From: Bacteroidota bacterium
GTDB lineage: Bacteria; Bacteroidota; Bacteroidia; Bacteroidales; Paludibacteraceae
Length of the DNA: 56,239 nt
Direction: 5' to 3'
Assembly: GCA_023459355.1 (NCBI GenBank)
Contig: JAEWUM010000012.1
Location: 1 to 56,239, forward strand
The position numbers were made by a program, and so were the translations under genes. Positions 48,866 to 56,239 of the stretch are shown here, piece after piece; position 1 is the first letter of the stretch, and each line of letters starts with the position of its first letter. The notes beneath the pieces are model-generated. The model was not told where the DNA came from and did no database searches. It saw only the letters and a list, made by a program, of their open reading frames with translations.

Positions 48866-49384
48866 ATGAGAACCTTTTCAGAATATTTAAGGGATATGTT
48901 CTCTGGGATAAGGTCGTTGCTTAGCGGACTTTCAATTACCTGGAAAGAACTTTGGACTAAAAAAGTAACCCGTCAGTATCCGGAAAACAGGGATACACTC
49001 GTTATATCGGAGCGTTTCAGAGCCGAACTCGTGATGCCGCATGATGCAAATAATGAACATGCCTGCACGGCCTGTGGCATCTGTCAGATAAACTGTCCGA
49101 ATGGCACTATAAATGTCATTTCGCGCACAATAGAAACAGCAGACGGCAAAAAGAAGAAAGAACTTGACAGGTATATATATAACCTGGGAACTTGTACTTT
49201 TTGTAATCTCTGTGTTATTACTTGCCCTTCTGATGCCATCGTGTTCTCGAATAATTTTGAAAACGCGACTTTCACACGGAATAAGCTGGTCAAACAACTA
49301 AACCATGAAGGTTCCGGGTTGCGGGAAAAGAAGCCAATAAAAAAGGCCGAAAATGAAGCTGAAAAAGAGAGTAAAACTGCATAA
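48866..49384 (+). CDS. nuoI: NADH-quinone oxidoreductase subunit I
   Basis: Peripheral subunit with two 4Fe-4S clusters (N6a, N6b), 172 aa. Ligands: Cys67, 70, 73 and 77 (CTACGICQINCP) and Cys110, 113, 116 and 120 (CTFCNLCVITCP). Both ferredoxin motifs are complete. The C-terminal tail is Lys/Glu-rich. Starts 7 bp after nuoH. Confidence 0.95.
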   Translation: MRTFSEYLRDMFSGIRSLLSGLSITWKELWTKKVTRQYPENRDTLVISERFRAELVMPHDANNEHACTACGICQINCPNGTINVISRTIETADGKKKKELDRYIYNLGTCTFCNLCVITCPSDAIVFSNNFENATFTRNKLVKQLNHEGSGLREKKPIKKAENEAEKESKTA

Positions 49385-49419
49385 AACTGATGCTACCCAC
49401 GAAGAATAATATCTAAATT

Positions 49420-49926
49420 ATGATGATAAAAGAAATTATATTTTATATACTTGCGCTGGTCATTACCGTTTTCTCGATTATGGCTGTCAGTTCAAGGCGC
49501 CTGATACGTTCGGCAACTTACCTGTTATTCGTATTGCTTGCCACGGCTGGACTGTATCTTTTACTCGACTATCACTATCTTTTCGCCGTACAAATTGCGG
49601 TTTATGCCGGTGGTATCATGGTGCTTTTCATTTTTGCTATTTTACTCACGCAAAAACCCGGTAAGAATATCACTCCCGAACCTTTATTCCAACGTGTTAT
49701 GGCGATTTTGCTTTCCGGTACAGGGTTAATTTTTTGTGGTGTTATCATCTATAAAAATGTCAGCAAAGTTTATCACTATGTCGAATCAGCTGAAATACCT
49801 GTAAAAGAAATCGGGACCACGCTGATGGGTACGGGTAAATATGAATATATACTACCCTTTGAGGCAATCAGTATTATGTTGCTCGCGTGTATTGTGGGAG
49901 CCATCATGATAGCCCGTAAACGATGA
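49420..49926 (+). CDS. nuoJ: NADH-quinone oxidoreductase subunit J
   Basis: Small membrane subunit, 168 aa, five helices, with the conserved HYLFAVQIAVYAGGIMVLFIFAILL segment carrying the pi-bulge helix of TMH3. The loop before the last helix is longer than in E. coli. ATG 49420 or the next codon 49423. Confidence 0.92.
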   Translation: MMIKEIIFYILALVITVFSIMAVSSRRLIRSATYLLFVLLATAGLYLLLDYHYLFAVQIAVYAGGIMVLFIFAILLTQKPGKNITPEPLFQRVMAILLSGTGLIFCGVIIYKNVSKVYHYVESAEIPVKEIGTTLMGTGKYEYILPFEAISIMLLACIVGAIMIARKR

Positions 49927-49969
49927 TTAAACAATAGTAAAACGTACTTAACAACATAATTCCAAAACA

Positions 49970-50341
49970 ATGGGAGCAATTTTTGATAATTTCGGTTCAG
50001 GCGTCATTCCGTTGGAGGGCTATATTTTTGTAAGCCTTATCATGTTTTTTGCCGGCATTTACGGTTTTCTTTCGCGTAAAAGTCTGTTGATGATTCTCAT
50101 CTCAATTGAGCTGATCTTAAATTCAGCAGATATAAACTTTGCAGCTTTCAATCGCTATTTGTATCCCGACCAAATGGAAGGTTTCTTTTTTGCCTTGTTC
50201 ACCATTGCCATTTCGGCCTGCGAAACAGCTGTGGCTATTGCCATTGTAATCAATATTTACCGGAATCTTAACAATGTGGAAGTGGACAGCCTGCACGAAC
50301 TGCAGGAGCCGGAACCTTCCGAAACGAAGGTGGATCTTTAA
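49970..50341 (+). CDS. nuoK: NADH-quinone oxidoreductase subunit K
   Basis: Mrp-like small antiporter-associated subunit, 123 aa, three helices, with two conserved membrane Glu residues (LMILISIELILNSADINF and SACETAVAIAIVINIYR). Usual length is near 100, so it has a C-terminal tail (EVDSLHELQEPEPSETKVDL). Starts 43 bp after nuoJ and ends 10 bp before nuoL. Confidence 0.94.
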   Translation: MGAIFDNFGSGVIPLEGYIFVSLIMFFAGIYGFLSRKSLLMILISIELILNSADINFAAFNRYLYPDQMEGFFFALFTIAISACETAVAIAIVINIYRNLNNVEVDSLHELQEPEPSETKVDL

Positions 50342-50351
50342 ATAATACAGC

Positions 50352-52259
50352 ATGGAATATACATTATACATACTGATTCTGCCCCTGCTGAGTTTTGTGG
50401 TGCTCGGGCTTATGGACACAAAATGGAAACCTGTGGTAGCCGGAACTGTCGGCACAGCAATACTGACCATCGTAGCTGCACTCTCTTATTACACTGCCTG
50501 GGAGTATTTTTCAACAGCTAACCTGAATGGCACGTATCAAAAAATTATCGCCTTCAACACGGTATGGGTACAATTCAATGAATACCTCCACATCGACATG
50601 GGTATTTTACTTGACCCCATTTCGGTCATGATGCTGGTGGTGATTTCAACGGTTTCGCTGATGGTACACATCTATAGCCTGGCTTATATGAAAGGTGAAC
50701 GTGGATTTGAACGCTATTATGCATTTTTATCGCTGTTCAGCTTTGCAATGCTCGGGTTGGTGGTTTCTACCAATATTTTCCAGATGTATATGTTCTGGGA
50801 AATGGTTGGCCTGTCATCTTATCTGCTGATTGGGTTTTACTACACCAAACCCGAGGCTGTGGCTGCATCGAAAAAGGCATTCATCGTGACGCGTTTTGCT
50901 GATTTAGGGTTTCTGATTGGCATTTTAATTCTTTCTTATTATACTAAAACATTTGATTTCGGCATATTAACTTCGTGTGATGCCAACGTGTTTGCTTCGT
51001 TTTCGGGCGTGACATTTATGGGTGCTTCGGCTTTAAGCTGGGCGATGGCGCTTATCTTCATCGGAGGAGCCGGAAAATCGGCTATGTTCCCACTACACAT
51101 TTGGTTACCTGATGCCATGGAAGGGCCTACACCTGTCTCGGCTTTAATACATGCCGCTACCATGGTAGTGGCAGGTGTTTTTTTAGTTGCCCGCCTGTTT
51201 CCAATTTATATCACATTCACACCCGAAGTATTGCATGGCATTGCTTACGTGGGCGCATTCACTTCTTTGTTTGCAGCTGTTATTGCCATTGTACAAACCG
51301 ACATAAAACGTGTTCTTGCTTTTTCAACCATTTCGCAAATCGGATTTATGATGGTAGCCCTGGGTGTTTCAGGATATGGCGGACAAGCAGGTACCGGATA
51401 CATGGCATCCATGTTCCACTTGTTTACACATGCTATGTTTAAAGCGCTGCTTTTCCTGGGTGCCGGCTCCATCATCCATGCTGTACACAGCAATGAAATG
51501 ACGCAAATGGGAGGTTTGAAGAAATTTTTACCGGTTACGCGCTGGACTTTCCTCATAGCCTGTCTGGCCATAGCCGGGATTCCTCCTTTTTCCGGTTTCT
51601 TCAGTAAAGATGAAATATTGGCTGCCACGATGCACTTTAGCCCGGGGCTGGGAGTGATAATGACTTTTACGGCCGGACTTACCGCGTTCTATATGTTCCG
51701 CTTGTATTACAGGATTTTCCACGGAAAAAAATATCAAACCACAAACGGACATACACCTCACGAATCGCCCGTTGCCATGACTTTGCCTTTGGTGTTTTTA
51801 GGTGTGGTAACTATTTTTGCCGGTTTTATACCTTTCGGAAAGTTTGTATCGAGCGATGGCGGATATTATCACATCCATATTGACCCCACTATTGCAACGA
51901 TAAGTGTTGTCGTGGCATTAGCCGGTATCGGCCTGGCTACCTGGTTGTACCGGAAGGAAAGTGATGCTCCTGCAGCTGTTGCCCGTAAATTCAGTAAAAT
52001 ATACCGGGCAGCTTACCATCGTTTTTATATTGATGAGCTGTATTTGTTTATTACGAAAAAAATAATATTTAAACGAATATCCTCTCCTGTTGCATGGTTC
52101 GACCGGCATATTGTTGATGGTACGATGAACGGATTAGCTTCTGTAACTCAATGGACTTCTGTAAAAACCAGGGGATTACAAAGTGGGAAGGTACAACATT
52201 ATGCTTTCGTTATTTTACTTGGGACACTGATTATTGCAGCAATTGTCATTTTTATTTAA
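50352..52259 (+). CDS. nuoL: NADH-quinone oxidoreductase subunit L
   Basis: Largest proton-pumping subunit, 635 aa, about 16 helices. It has the N-terminal HIYSLAYMKGERGFERYYAFL region, MYMFWEMVGLSSYLLIGFYY with the key Glu, KSAMFPLHIWLPDAMEGPTPVSALIHAATMV with the Lys and loop residues, and the long lateral helix at the C-terminus. Complete. Confidence 0.95.
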   Translation: MEYTLYILILPLLSFVVLGLMDTKWKPVVAGTVGTAILTIVAALSYYTAWEYFSTANLNGTYQKIIAFNTVWVQFNEYLHIDMGILLDPISVMMLVVISTVSLMVHIYSLAYMKGERGFERYYAFLSLFSFAMLGLVVSTNIFQMYMFWEMVGLSSYLLIGFYYTKPEAVAASKKAFIVTRFADLGFLIGILILSYYTKTFDFGILTSCDANVFASFSGVTFMGASALSWAMALIFIGGAGKSAMFPLHIWLPDAMEGPTPVSALIHAATMVVAGVFLVARLFPIYITFTPEVLHGIAYVGAFTSLFAAVIAIVQTDIKRVLAFSTISQIGFMMVALGVSGYGGQAGTGYMASMFHLFTHAMFKALLFLGAGSIIHAVHSNEMTQMGGLKKFLPVTRWTFLIACLAIAGIPPFSGFFSKDEILAATMHFSPGLGVIMTFTAGLTAFYMFRLYYRIFHGKKYQTTNGHTPHESPVAMTLPLVFLGVVTIFAGFIPFGKFVSSDGGYYHIHIDPTIATISVVVALAGIGLATWLYRKESDAPAAVARKFSKIYRAAYHRFYIDELYLFITKKIIFKRISSPVAWFDRHIVDGTMNGLASVTQWTSVKTRGLQSGKVQHYAFVILLGTLIIAAIVIFI

Positions 52260-52286
52260 ACACTGTACGCTTAAAATATTGAACTT

Positions 52287-53774
52287 ATGAATTTCTTGTC
52301 AATATTCGTTATTATCCCTTTGATTACGCTGCTTGCACTATTTGCCGCCCGGAACAGGAAGCAAATCAATCTGATAGCGGCAACGGGAGCCACACTTTTA
52401 TTAATTCTTTCCGGGATACTCACATACCTGTATCTGCATGAAAGAACAATGGGCAACGACAGTCTGATGCTTTTCAGAGCCGACATACTCTGGTATGCTC
52501 CTTTTAATATATACTATTCGGTAGGTGTTGATGGTGTTTCTGTGGCCATGCTAATACTGACTTCCATCATCATGTTTACCGGCGTTTTTGCATCCTGGCG
52601 TATTGATCCACTCCCGAAAGAATTCTTCCTGTGGTTTTTCCTCTTATCTTCGGGTGTTTATGGTTTTTTTATCACGATAGACCTGTTCAGCATGTTCATG
52701 TTCTATGAAATTGCACTGATACCCATGTACCTGCTTATCGGCATCTGGGGAACGGGGCGAAAGGAGTACTCAGCAATGAAACTAACCCTGATGTTGATGG
52801 GAGGTTCAGCTTTATTGCTCGTGAGCATACTTGGTATTTATTATTTCTCAGGTGGCGATACCATGAATCTGCTTGAAATAGCACAAAGACAAATTCCGGT
52901 TGAGGTACAACGCTATCTTTTCCCACTCACGTTTATGGGTTTCGGAGTACTTGGTGCACTATTTCCTTTTCATACCTGGTCGCCCGACGGACACGCCTCC
53001 GCACCGACTGCCGTATCGATGCTTCATGCTGGCGTATTGATGAAATTAGGCGGTTATGGCGCGTTTCGGGTAGCTATCTATCTGATGCCTGAAGCTGCAC
53101 ATGAACAAGCATGGATATTTTTGATACTTACCGGAATAAGCGTGATCTACGGAGCATTCTCGGCTGTTGTACAAACAGACCTGAAATATATCAACGCCTA
53201 CTCTTCGGTGAGTCATTGTGGCTTGGTGCTTTTTGCTATCCTGATGATGAACGAAACTGCCATGACGGGCGCTGTTATGCAAATGTTGTCGCACGGATTG
53301 ATGACGGCTTTGTTTTTTGCCCTTATCGGGATGATCTACGGAAGAACACATACCCGGCTGATTACAGAAATGGGCGGATTGATGAAAATAATGCCGTTTC
53401 TGGGCGTAAGTTATGTGATTGCCGGTTTAGCTTCACTCGGATTGCCCGGGCTGAGCGGCTTTGTGGCGGAAATGACAATCTTTGTCGGCGCATTCCAGGA
53501 AAGTGACACCTTGCACCGGGTGCTAACAATCGTGGCTGTTACTTCCATTGTAATAACCGCGGTTTATATCCTGCGTGTAGTTGGAAAAATTCTGTATGGG
53601 AAAGTACAAAATCCGCAACACGAAACATTGAGTGATGCTACCTGGTGGGAACGCATTTCAGTGGTAACGCTGATCATCGCGATTGTTGCTCTAGGGTCAC
53701 TACCTTTGTGGATTTCGAACATGATACAAAACAGCATCATGCCTGTTGTTGGTAAGTTGATGACTGCTTTATAA
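52287..53774 (+). CDS. nuoM: NADH-quinone oxidoreductase subunit M
   Basis: Antiporter-like proton-pumping subunit, 495 aa, about 14 helices, with MFMFYEIALIPMYLLIGIWG (key Glu), PFHTWSPDGHASAPTAVSML and AFSAVVQTDLKYINAYSSVSHCG. Complete, 27 bp after nuoL. Confidence 0.95.
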   Translation: MNFLSIFVIIPLITLLALFAARNRKQINLIAATGATLLLILSGILTYLYLHERTMGNDSLMLFRADILWYAPFNIYYSVGVDGVSVAMLILTSIIMFTGVFASWRIDPLPKEFFLWFFLLSSGVYGFFITIDLFSMFMFYEIALIPMYLLIGIWGTGRKEYSAMKLTLMLMGGSALLLVSILGIYYFSGGDTMNLLEIAQRQIPVEVQRYLFPLTFMGFGVLGALFPFHTWSPDGHASAPTAVSMLHAGVLMKLGGYGAFRVAIYLMPEAAHEQAWIFLILTGISVIYGAFSAVVQTDLKYINAYSSVSHCGLVLFAILMMNETAMTGAVMQMLSHGLMTALFFALIGMIYGRTHTRLITEMGGLMKIMPFLGVSYVIAGLASLGLPGLSGFVAEMTIFVGAFQESDTLHRVLTIVAVTSIVITAVYILRVVGKILYGKVQNPQHETLSDATWWERISVVTLIIAIVALGSLPLWISNMIQNSIMPVVGKLMTAL

Positions 53775-53804
53775 GTTTTTACGAACAAGATTTTATTTCA
53801 GCAT

Positions 53805-55223
53805 ATGAATTATTCAGCTTTTTTACAATTACACGATGAACTGTCACTCTTGGTGGTGATGGTGATTCTATTGACTTTCGACATAAGTGTTTCAATCAAA
53901 AGAGGACGATATATTCAACCTTTAGCCATTGTTTTGCTCACAATACATACGCTGCTGAACGCTTTTCCGCGTGATGCCTTCGAAGTAGCCGGCGGCATGT
54001 ATCAGTATTTTCCCATGCACACCTATGTGAAAACCATCCTGAACATCGGGACGATAATCGTGTTTCTGCAGGCCAACAAATGGCTGAATAATAAGGACAG
54101 CATGATTCGGCGGGGAGAGTTTTACTTCATCACGCTGAGCACTTTGTTTGGACTCTATATCATGTTATCGGCAGGTCACTTCCTGTTGTTTTTTATCGGC
54201 ATTGAAATGGCCTCTATACCTATGGCCACTCTGGTTGCGTTTAACAAATATCAGCATAAATCGGCCGAAGCAGGAGCCAAGTTCATTCTTTCTTCCGTAT
54301 TTGCTTCAGGCATTTCGCTATACGGAATATCCATGATTTACGGCACAACAGGCACCCTGTATTTCGATGATTTATCACCGTTAATAACCGGAGGTTCCAT
54401 GCAAATTATGTCGTTTGTGTTTTTTGCCGTAGGTTTATTTTTCAAAATATCATTGGTGCCTTTTCATTTATGGACACCCGACGTTTATGAAGGTGCACCA
54501 ACACCTGTAACAGCCTATCTTTCTGTGGTGTCAAAAGGAGCGGCTGCCTTCGTTTTATTCACACTTTTTACGAGGGTTTTCGGGAATCTGATTGAAGAAT
54601 GGCAATCTATTCTGTACGGCTTGATTATAATCAGCATTACACTTGCCAATGTTTTTGCCATACGCCAGCAAAACATCAAACGTTTCATGGCATTCTCATC
54701 GATTTCACAGGCGGGCTATCTGATGCTGGGGGTAATTAGTGCGAGTACCACCGGTATGAGTTCGCTGGTTTATTATGTTTTGGTTTACCTCTTTTCTAAT
54801 CTGGCCATATTCGGAGTCATTGCTATCATCGAAAACCACACGGGCAAAGTAGCAATCAAAGATTACAACGGACTATATCAAACCAATCCAACATTAAGTG
54901 CAATCATGATGTTTGCCTTATTCTCACTTGCTGGTATTCCTCCTTTTGCCGGTTTCTTCAGTAAGTTTTTCATTTTTGCGGCAGCCGCTGAACAAGGTTT
55001 TTACGTGTTGGTATTTATTGCATTGCTGAACACGATTATCTCCCTGTATTATTATTTACTCATTGTGAAGGCCATGTTCTTACGCAAATCAGACGAACCC
55101 ATCGAACGGATTACAAGTGATATTCCGGCACGTATCAGTTTAGTGATTTGCTTATTGGCCATCGTTTTTGCAGGTTTACTAAGTGGTGTTTATCAACAAA
55201 TAGCCACTTTTAGTTTCATATAA
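53805..55223 (+). CDS. nuoN: NADH-quinone oxidoreductase subunit N
   Basis: Third antiporter-like pump subunit, 472 aa, about 14 helices, with LLFFIGIEMASIPMATLVAF (key Glu), KISLVPFHLWTPDVYEGAPTPVTAYLS and RQQNIKRFMAFSSISQAGYLMLG. It closes the operon, with a weak hairpin (AACACCT 55223-55229 and AGGTGTT 55248-55254) directly over its stop codon. Confidence 0.95.
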   Translation: MNYSAFLQLHDELSLLVVMVILLTFDISVSIKRGRYIQPLAIVLLTIHTLLNAFPRDAFEVAGGMYQYFPMHTYVKTILNIGTIIVFLQANKWLNNKDSMIRRGEFYFITLSTLFGLYIMLSAGHFLLFFIGIEMASIPMATLVAFNKYQHKSAEAGAKFILSSVFASGISLYGISMIYGTTGTLYFDDLSPLITGGSMQIMSFVFFAVGLFFKISLVPFHLWTPDVYEGAPTPVTAYLSVVSKGAAAFVLFTLFTRVFGNLIEEWQSILYGLIIISITLANVFAIRQQNIKRFMAFSSISQAGYLMLGVISASTTGMSSLVYYVLVYLFSNLAIFGVIAIIENHTGKVAIKDYNGLYQTNPTLSAIMMFALFSLAGIPPFAGFFSKFFIFAAAAEQGFYVLVFIALLNTIISLYYYLLIVKAMFLRKSDEPIERITSDIPARISLVICLLAIVFAGLLSGVYQQIATFSFI

Positions 55224-55351
55224 ACACCTTTATATCCAACAACAAGCAGGTGTTATTTGTCATTTATATCCAGGTTACTCATGACAAGGTATTAAACACG
55301 ATCTGATTGTATCAATTGTACTAACAAATCATCAAAAATTCTTTAAAATAT

Positions 55352-55383
55352 TTTGTTTGTTTCAAATAAAACACTTTTCTTTG
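55352..55383 (+). promoter_or_regulatory. Promoter of the TetR-type gene
   Basis: TTTG (55352-55355), 20 nt, TTTCTTTG (55376-55383), one base off the consensus -7. It lies 39 bp before the ATG and shows that this gene is not part of the nuo transcript. Confidence 0.6.
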
Positions 55384-55422
55384 CGTTTGTTTAATAGACT
55401 TATTAAACCGTATTATTAAACA

Positions 55423-56058
55423 ATGCAATTAATGAAAGAAGAAAAACTAAATCAACCCACAGAACAAGCCATTCTTGAAGCGGCAGAAAAGCTGTTTCTG
55501 GAAAAAGGATTTGAAGTTACATCCACAACTCAGATTGCTAAAGAAGTTGGCTGTAACCAGGCACTCATTCATTATTATTTCCGTACAAAGGATAACCTGT
55601 TCAATACAATCTTCGAACAAAAGTTCAGGTACTTTTTTCAACAGTTATTTAATATCGAAGGTGCCAGGTCAATGGGATTCGAAGATAAAATCCGTCATTT
55701 AATCACATCTCACTTTTCTCTCCTGGAAAACAATCCTCAGATTCCGCTTTTAATTATCAGGGAGTTATCCCGAAGGCCCGAGCAAGTAGCTCTGTTGCGG
55801 GAAAAACTACGGGAATTACCTGAAACACTTTTTGCTGCACTGAACGATGACCTGCAGGCAGAAATAAAAGCCGGCAGGGTTCGCCCGGTCAGTTTGATCG
55901 ACATCATGATACCTGCTATTTCGATGAATGTGGCTTTGTTCGTGATGATGCCTGTGGTCGAACAGGTGATGCAAATGGACGAGGGACAAAAGAAAAATCT
56001 GATTGAGCACAGGAGAAATGCGAATGTGGATTTTATTTTACATAGCATCCGCGCATGA
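55423..56058 (+). CDS. TetR/AcrR family transcriptional regulator
   Basis: 211-aa repressor with a helix-turn-helix at the N-terminus (ILEAAEKLFLEKGFEVTSTTQIAKEVGCNQALIHYYF in several pieces, residues about 16-55) and an all-helical ligand domain. The closing basic stretch of the HTH, YYFRTKDNLF, is standard. Regulators of this type usually control an efflux system; none is seen before the window ends. ATG at 55432 (MKEEK) is an alternative start. Confidence 0.9.
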   Translation: MQLMKEEKLNQPTEQAILEAAEKLFLEKGFEVTSTTQIAKEVGCNQALIHYYFRTKDNLFNTIFEQKFRYFFQQLFNIEGARSMGFEDKIRHLITSHFSLLENNPQIPLLIIRELSRRPEQVALLREKLRELPETLFAALNDDLQAEIKAGRVRPVSLIDIMIPAISMNVALFVMMPVVEQVMQMDEGQKKNLIEHRRNANVDFILHSIRA

Positions 56059-56158
56059 ACGCTTGAGATACAAGATAGTTAGTGGACAGTGGTTAGCGAA
56101 TAGTGAATAGTAAATTATGCGAATCAGGAGTTGAAAATTAGATCCCTCAATACGTTCC

Positions 56159-56208
56159 CTTAGATCCCTCACTTCCGTTCGGGATGACAACGATTCAGTA
56201 AGGTCAAA
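56159..56208. repeat. 50-bp copy of the repeat at 5671-5720
   Basis: Identical over 50 bp to the left arm and loop of the inverted repeat between hemN and hemG, i.e. without the right arm. A further shortened TTAGATCCCTCA copy begins near 56138. The preceding 56080-56112 has AGTGGTTAGCGAATAGTGAATAG-type sequence also seen near 22510 and 20215. Confidence 0.88.
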
Positions 56209-56239
56209 TACCGTCGCACTATCTTTCCATTTATAATTG

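Overview
The window reads as a chromosomal segment of a Bacteroidetes bacterium, most likely order Bacteroidales. Evidence: SusC/BtuB-style TonB-dependent receptors, a NigD-like lipoprotein, a DUF4492-cydA-cydB operon, DUF4296 and DUF6242 lipoproteins, a fused nuoCD in a nuo operon without nuoEFG, starts without Shine-Dalgarno sequences, and promoters of the Bacteroidetes type (TTTG, 19-21 nt, TAnnTTTG). Genus cannot be fixed by reading alone.

Layout. 1-2053: a CRISPR array of 30 repeats and 29 spacers, read left to right, with no cas gene inside the window. 2053-3230: a small ORF, dense palindromes and a doubtful membrane ORF carrying a REP-like palindrome. 3233-10491 (minus): an iron/porphyrin operon, TonB receptor - MFS carrier - hemN - hemG - hemH, with a likely operator. 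10667-14588 (minus): NigD-like lipoprotein and DUF4492-cydA-cydB (cytochrome bd). 14765-19272 (minus): a FadR-type regulator, then a DUF6242 propeller-like lipoprotein, a small conserved protein and a BtuB-like receptor. 19370-22316 (minus): xth, an Mla-type ABC pair and rplS.

22548-28061 is the accessory island: two 5'-truncated RHS cassettes with a shared core (about 590 bp direct repeat, no indels) and different tips, each followed by a gene for an exported protein that could be immunity. Cassette 1 has a tip with an HExxH zinc-protease motif, separated from the core by one in-frame TAA. Cassette 2 has only a glycine-rich membrane tip. A third small gene is frameshifted and then split by an IS4-family element with an 8-bp candidate target duplication.

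28192-43803: an outer-membrane lipoprotein/barrel, a LiaF-like protein with a LytTR membrane regulator, typA, tig-clpP-clpX, recQ, an A2M/plug-domain protein, DUF4296 protein, lspA and a DksA-like protein. 43924-44874: metF. 45112-55223: nuoA-B-CD-H-I-J-K-L-M-N, respiratory complex I without the NADH module. 55423-56058: a TetR regulator; the window ends in a 50-bp repeat also present at 5671-5720.

The core genes describe an organism with respiratory capacity (cytochrome bd plus quinone-reducing complex I), a terminal haem pathway coupled to outer-membrane uptake, and interbacterial competition and phage-defence loci. Three members of a REP-like palindrome family (2886, 12746, 21036) and three copies of a TATAAG-type repeat are scattered between core genes.
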